A stretch of 54,608 nt of DNA from Rhodococcus aetherivorans (GTDB taxonomy: Bacteria > Actinomycetota > Actinomycetes > Mycobacteriales > Mycobacteriaceae). Below the pieces are notes generated by a model. The model did not search any database. It worked only from the letters and a program-made list of their open reading frames with translations, and was not told the DNA's origin. Below, piece by piece: positions 50,867 through 54,608 of the stretch (the stretch's first letter is position 1; every line of letters starts with the position of its first letter). The translations under genes were made by a program, and so were the position numbers. Location of the stretch: the NCBI RefSeq assembly GCF_011058165.1, contig NZ_JAALEG010000032.1:1-54608 (forward strand). Direction: 5' to 3'.

Positions 50867-52474
50867 GTGACAACCCCCCCAACGACCGCTCCGCGGACCT
50901 ACCGCGACCAGCACGTCCAGCTGGTCGCCGAGCTGCGCGACATGCTCGCGACCGCCGCCCTCGGCGGCAGTGAGAAGGCGCGGGATCGGCACGTCGCCCG
51001 CGGCAAGCTGCTGCCCCGGGACCGCGTCGACGCCCTGCTCGACCCCGGCAGCGCGTTTCTCGAGATCGCGCCGCTGGCCGCGAACGGCATGTACGACGAC
51101 GAGTGCCCGGGCGCGGGCATCATCGCCGGCATCGGCCGGGTGTCCGGCCGCGAGTGCGTGATCGTCGCCAACGACGCCACCGTCAAGGGCGGCACCTACT
51201 ACCCGATCACGGTCAAGAAGCACCTGCGGGCGCAGGAGATCGCGCTGCAGAACCAGCTGCCCTGCCTCTACCTGGTCGACTCCGGCGGGGCGTTCCTGCC
51301 GCGGCAGGACGAGGTGTTCCCCGACCGCGAGCACTTCGGCCGCATCTTCTACAACCAGGCCACTATGAGCGCCAAGGGGATCCCGCAGATCGCCGCGGTG
51401 CTGGGCTCGTGCACCGCCGGCGGCGCCTACGTGCCCGCGATGAGCGACGAGGCCGTCATCGTCCGCAACCAGGGCACCATCTTCCTCGGCGGCCCGCCGC
51501 TGGTGAAGGCCGCCACCGGCGAGGTCGTCACCGCGGAGGAACTCGGCGGCGGCGACCTGCACTCGAAGGTCTCCGGTGTCACCGACCATCTCGCCGAGGA
51601 CGACCGCGACGCGCTGAACAGGGTGCGCGACATCGTCGCCACGTTCGGGCCCCGCAACCCCCGGCCGTGGGACGTGGCGCCGACCTTCGCGCCCGCCGCG
51701 GATCCGGCCGAGCTGTACGACGTGGTGCCCACCGACCCGCGCACCCCCTACGACGTGCACGAGGTCATCGAGCGCATCGTCGACGGCGACCCCGCCGGGC
51801 CCGGCTCGAGCTTTTCCGAGTTCAAGGCCGAGTACGGCAAGACCCTGGTCACCGGCTTCGCCCGGATCCACGGCCACCCGGTCGGCATCGTCGCCAACAA
51901 CGGCGTGCTGTTCGGTGAATCCGCCCAGAAGGGCGCCCATTTCATCGAGCTGTGCGACAAGCGCTCGATCCCGCTGCTGTTCCTGCAGAACATCTCCGGC
52001 TTCATGGTCGGCCGGGACTACGAGGCCGGCGGCATCGCCAAGCACGGCGCCAAGATGGTCACCGCCGTCGCGTGCGCGCGGGTGCCGAAGCTGACCGTCG
52101 TCGTCGGCGGCTCCTACGGCGCCGGCAACTACTCGATGTGCGGGCGGGCGTACTCGCCGCGCTTCCTGTGGATGTGGCCCAACGCCCGCATCTCGGTGAT
52201 GGGCGGCGAGCAGGCCGCCTCCGTCCTGGCGACGGTGCGTTCGGAACAGCTCGACGCGTCCGGCACCCCGTGGACCGCCGAGCAGGAGGAGGCGTTCAAG
52301 GCGCCGATCCGCGCGCAGTACGAGCACCAGGGCAACCCCTACTACTCGACCGCGCGGCTGTGGGACGACGGCATCATCGATCCCGCCGACACGCGGGAAG
52401 TTCTCGGCCTGGCCCTGTCGGCGTGCGCGAACGCACCCCTCGAGCCGGTCTCCTACGGCGTCTTCCGGATGTGA
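50867..52474 (+). CDS. accD1: Acyl-CoA carboxylase carboxyltransferase subunit (AccD1 type)
   Basis: 535 aa carboxyltransferase subunit that moves CO2 from biotin to an acyl-CoA. The N-terminal crotonase fold has [19 protein letters not shown] and [16 protein letters not shown]; the C-terminal half has [24 protein letters not shown] and [20 protein letters not shown]. Length and these motifs match AccD1/MccB of methylcrotonyl-CoA carboxylase, which acts in leucine degradation. The GTG start at 50867 lacks a good ribosome site and may be leaderless. It is followed 6 bases later by the biotin carboxylase subunit. Confidence 0.92.
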   Translation: MTTPPTTAPRTYRDQHVQLVAELRDMLATAALGGSEKARDRHVARGKLLPRDRVDALLDPGSAFLEIAPLAANGMYDDECPGAGIIAGIGRVSGRECVIVANDATVKGGTYYPITVKKHLRAQEIALQNQLPCLYLVDSGGAFLPRQDEVFPDREHFGRIFYNQATMSAKGIPQIAAVLGSCTAGGAYVPAMSDEAVIVRNQGTIFLGGPPLVKAATGEVVTAEELGGGDLHSKVSGVTDHLAEDDRDALNRVRDIVATFGPRNPRPWDVAPTFAPAADPAELYDVVPTDPRTPYDVHEVIERIVDGDPAGPGSSFSEFKAEYGKTLVTGFARIHGHPVGIVANNGVLFGESAQKGAHFIELCDKRSIPLLFLQNISGFMVGRDYEAGGIAKHGAKMVTAVACARVPKLTVVVGGSYGAGNYSMCGRAYSPRFLWMWPNARISVMGGEQAASVLATVRSEQLDASGTPWTAEQEEAFKAPIRAQYEHQGNPYYSTARLWDDGIIDPADTREVLGLALSACANAPLEPVSYGVFRM

Positions 52475-52479
52475 GGCAC

Positions 52480-54608
<2,129 letters not shown>

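Overview
The window is very GC-rich, densely coded, uses GTG and TTG starts often and contains mycofactocin genes. This fits an actinobacterium of the Mycobacteriales. The aldehyde dehydrogenase at 34725 resembles Rhodococcus ThcA, the ethanolamine genes stand alone, and a TetR/AccD1/AccA1 block is present, so I favour Rhodococcus; the genus call is an inference. I saw no tRNA, rRNA, CRISPR array, intact insertion sequence or prophage.

Region 1 (1-7209) is one tightly packed operon: the last codons of a probable mftB, mftC (radical SAM maturase), mftD (flavin enzyme), a FadH/OYE-type flavoprotein, a mycofactocin-type SDR and a second FadH/OYE protein. A 17-bp perfect hairpin closes it at 7211-7256.

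Region 2 (7269-29698) is a mixed block of about 22 kb separating mftCD from mftEFG. It holds two uncharacterised proteins, a degenerate HD-GYP/LuxR regulator, a GNAT enzyme, a BenE-type transporter diverging from a MocR regulator, a YtrA-type GntR repressor with a DUF1648 membrane protein, a TetR repressor diverging from an alpha/beta hydrolase that lacks its serine, a tandem GNAT protein, a P-type Mg2+ ATPase, an ECF sigma factor coupled to a DGPF protein, a winged-helix HTH_42 protein, small membrane-associated proteins, an endonuclease/exonuclease/phosphatase protein, a RibD-like reductase, a CGNR zinc-finger regulator and an SRPBCC protein.

Region 3 (29695-33272) holds mftE, mftF and mftG, which complete mycofactocin maturation, glycosylation and re-oxidation. 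They appear to have their own leaderless promoter.

Region 4 (33322-49638) is a C2/alcohol catabolic island. It contains a GAF regulator, a ThcA/ExaC-type aldehyde dehydrogenase with its DUF779 partner, ethanolamine permease, EutB and EutC, a small wHTH-like protein, a tyrosine-phosphatase-like protein, an MHS-family carboxylate transporter, an acyl-CoA synthetase, an AcoR-like GAF/Fis regulator, a second aldehyde dehydrogenase and an NDMA-dependent (mycofactocin-linked) alcohol dehydrogenase. The inferred flow is ethanolamine or alcohol to aldehyde, then acid, then acyl-CoA, with mycofactocin taking the alcohol electrons. Two near-identical 19-bp elements (43490 and 46915) sit ahead of the synthetase/regulator and dehydrogenase operons. 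CRP-like sites sit ahead of the transporter and ThcA.

Region 5 (49794-54608) has a small stress membrane protein, then a TetR regulator diverging from accD1-accA1, an acyl-CoA (probably methylcrotonyl-CoA) carboxylase. accA1 runs off the right edge with an unexpected tail.
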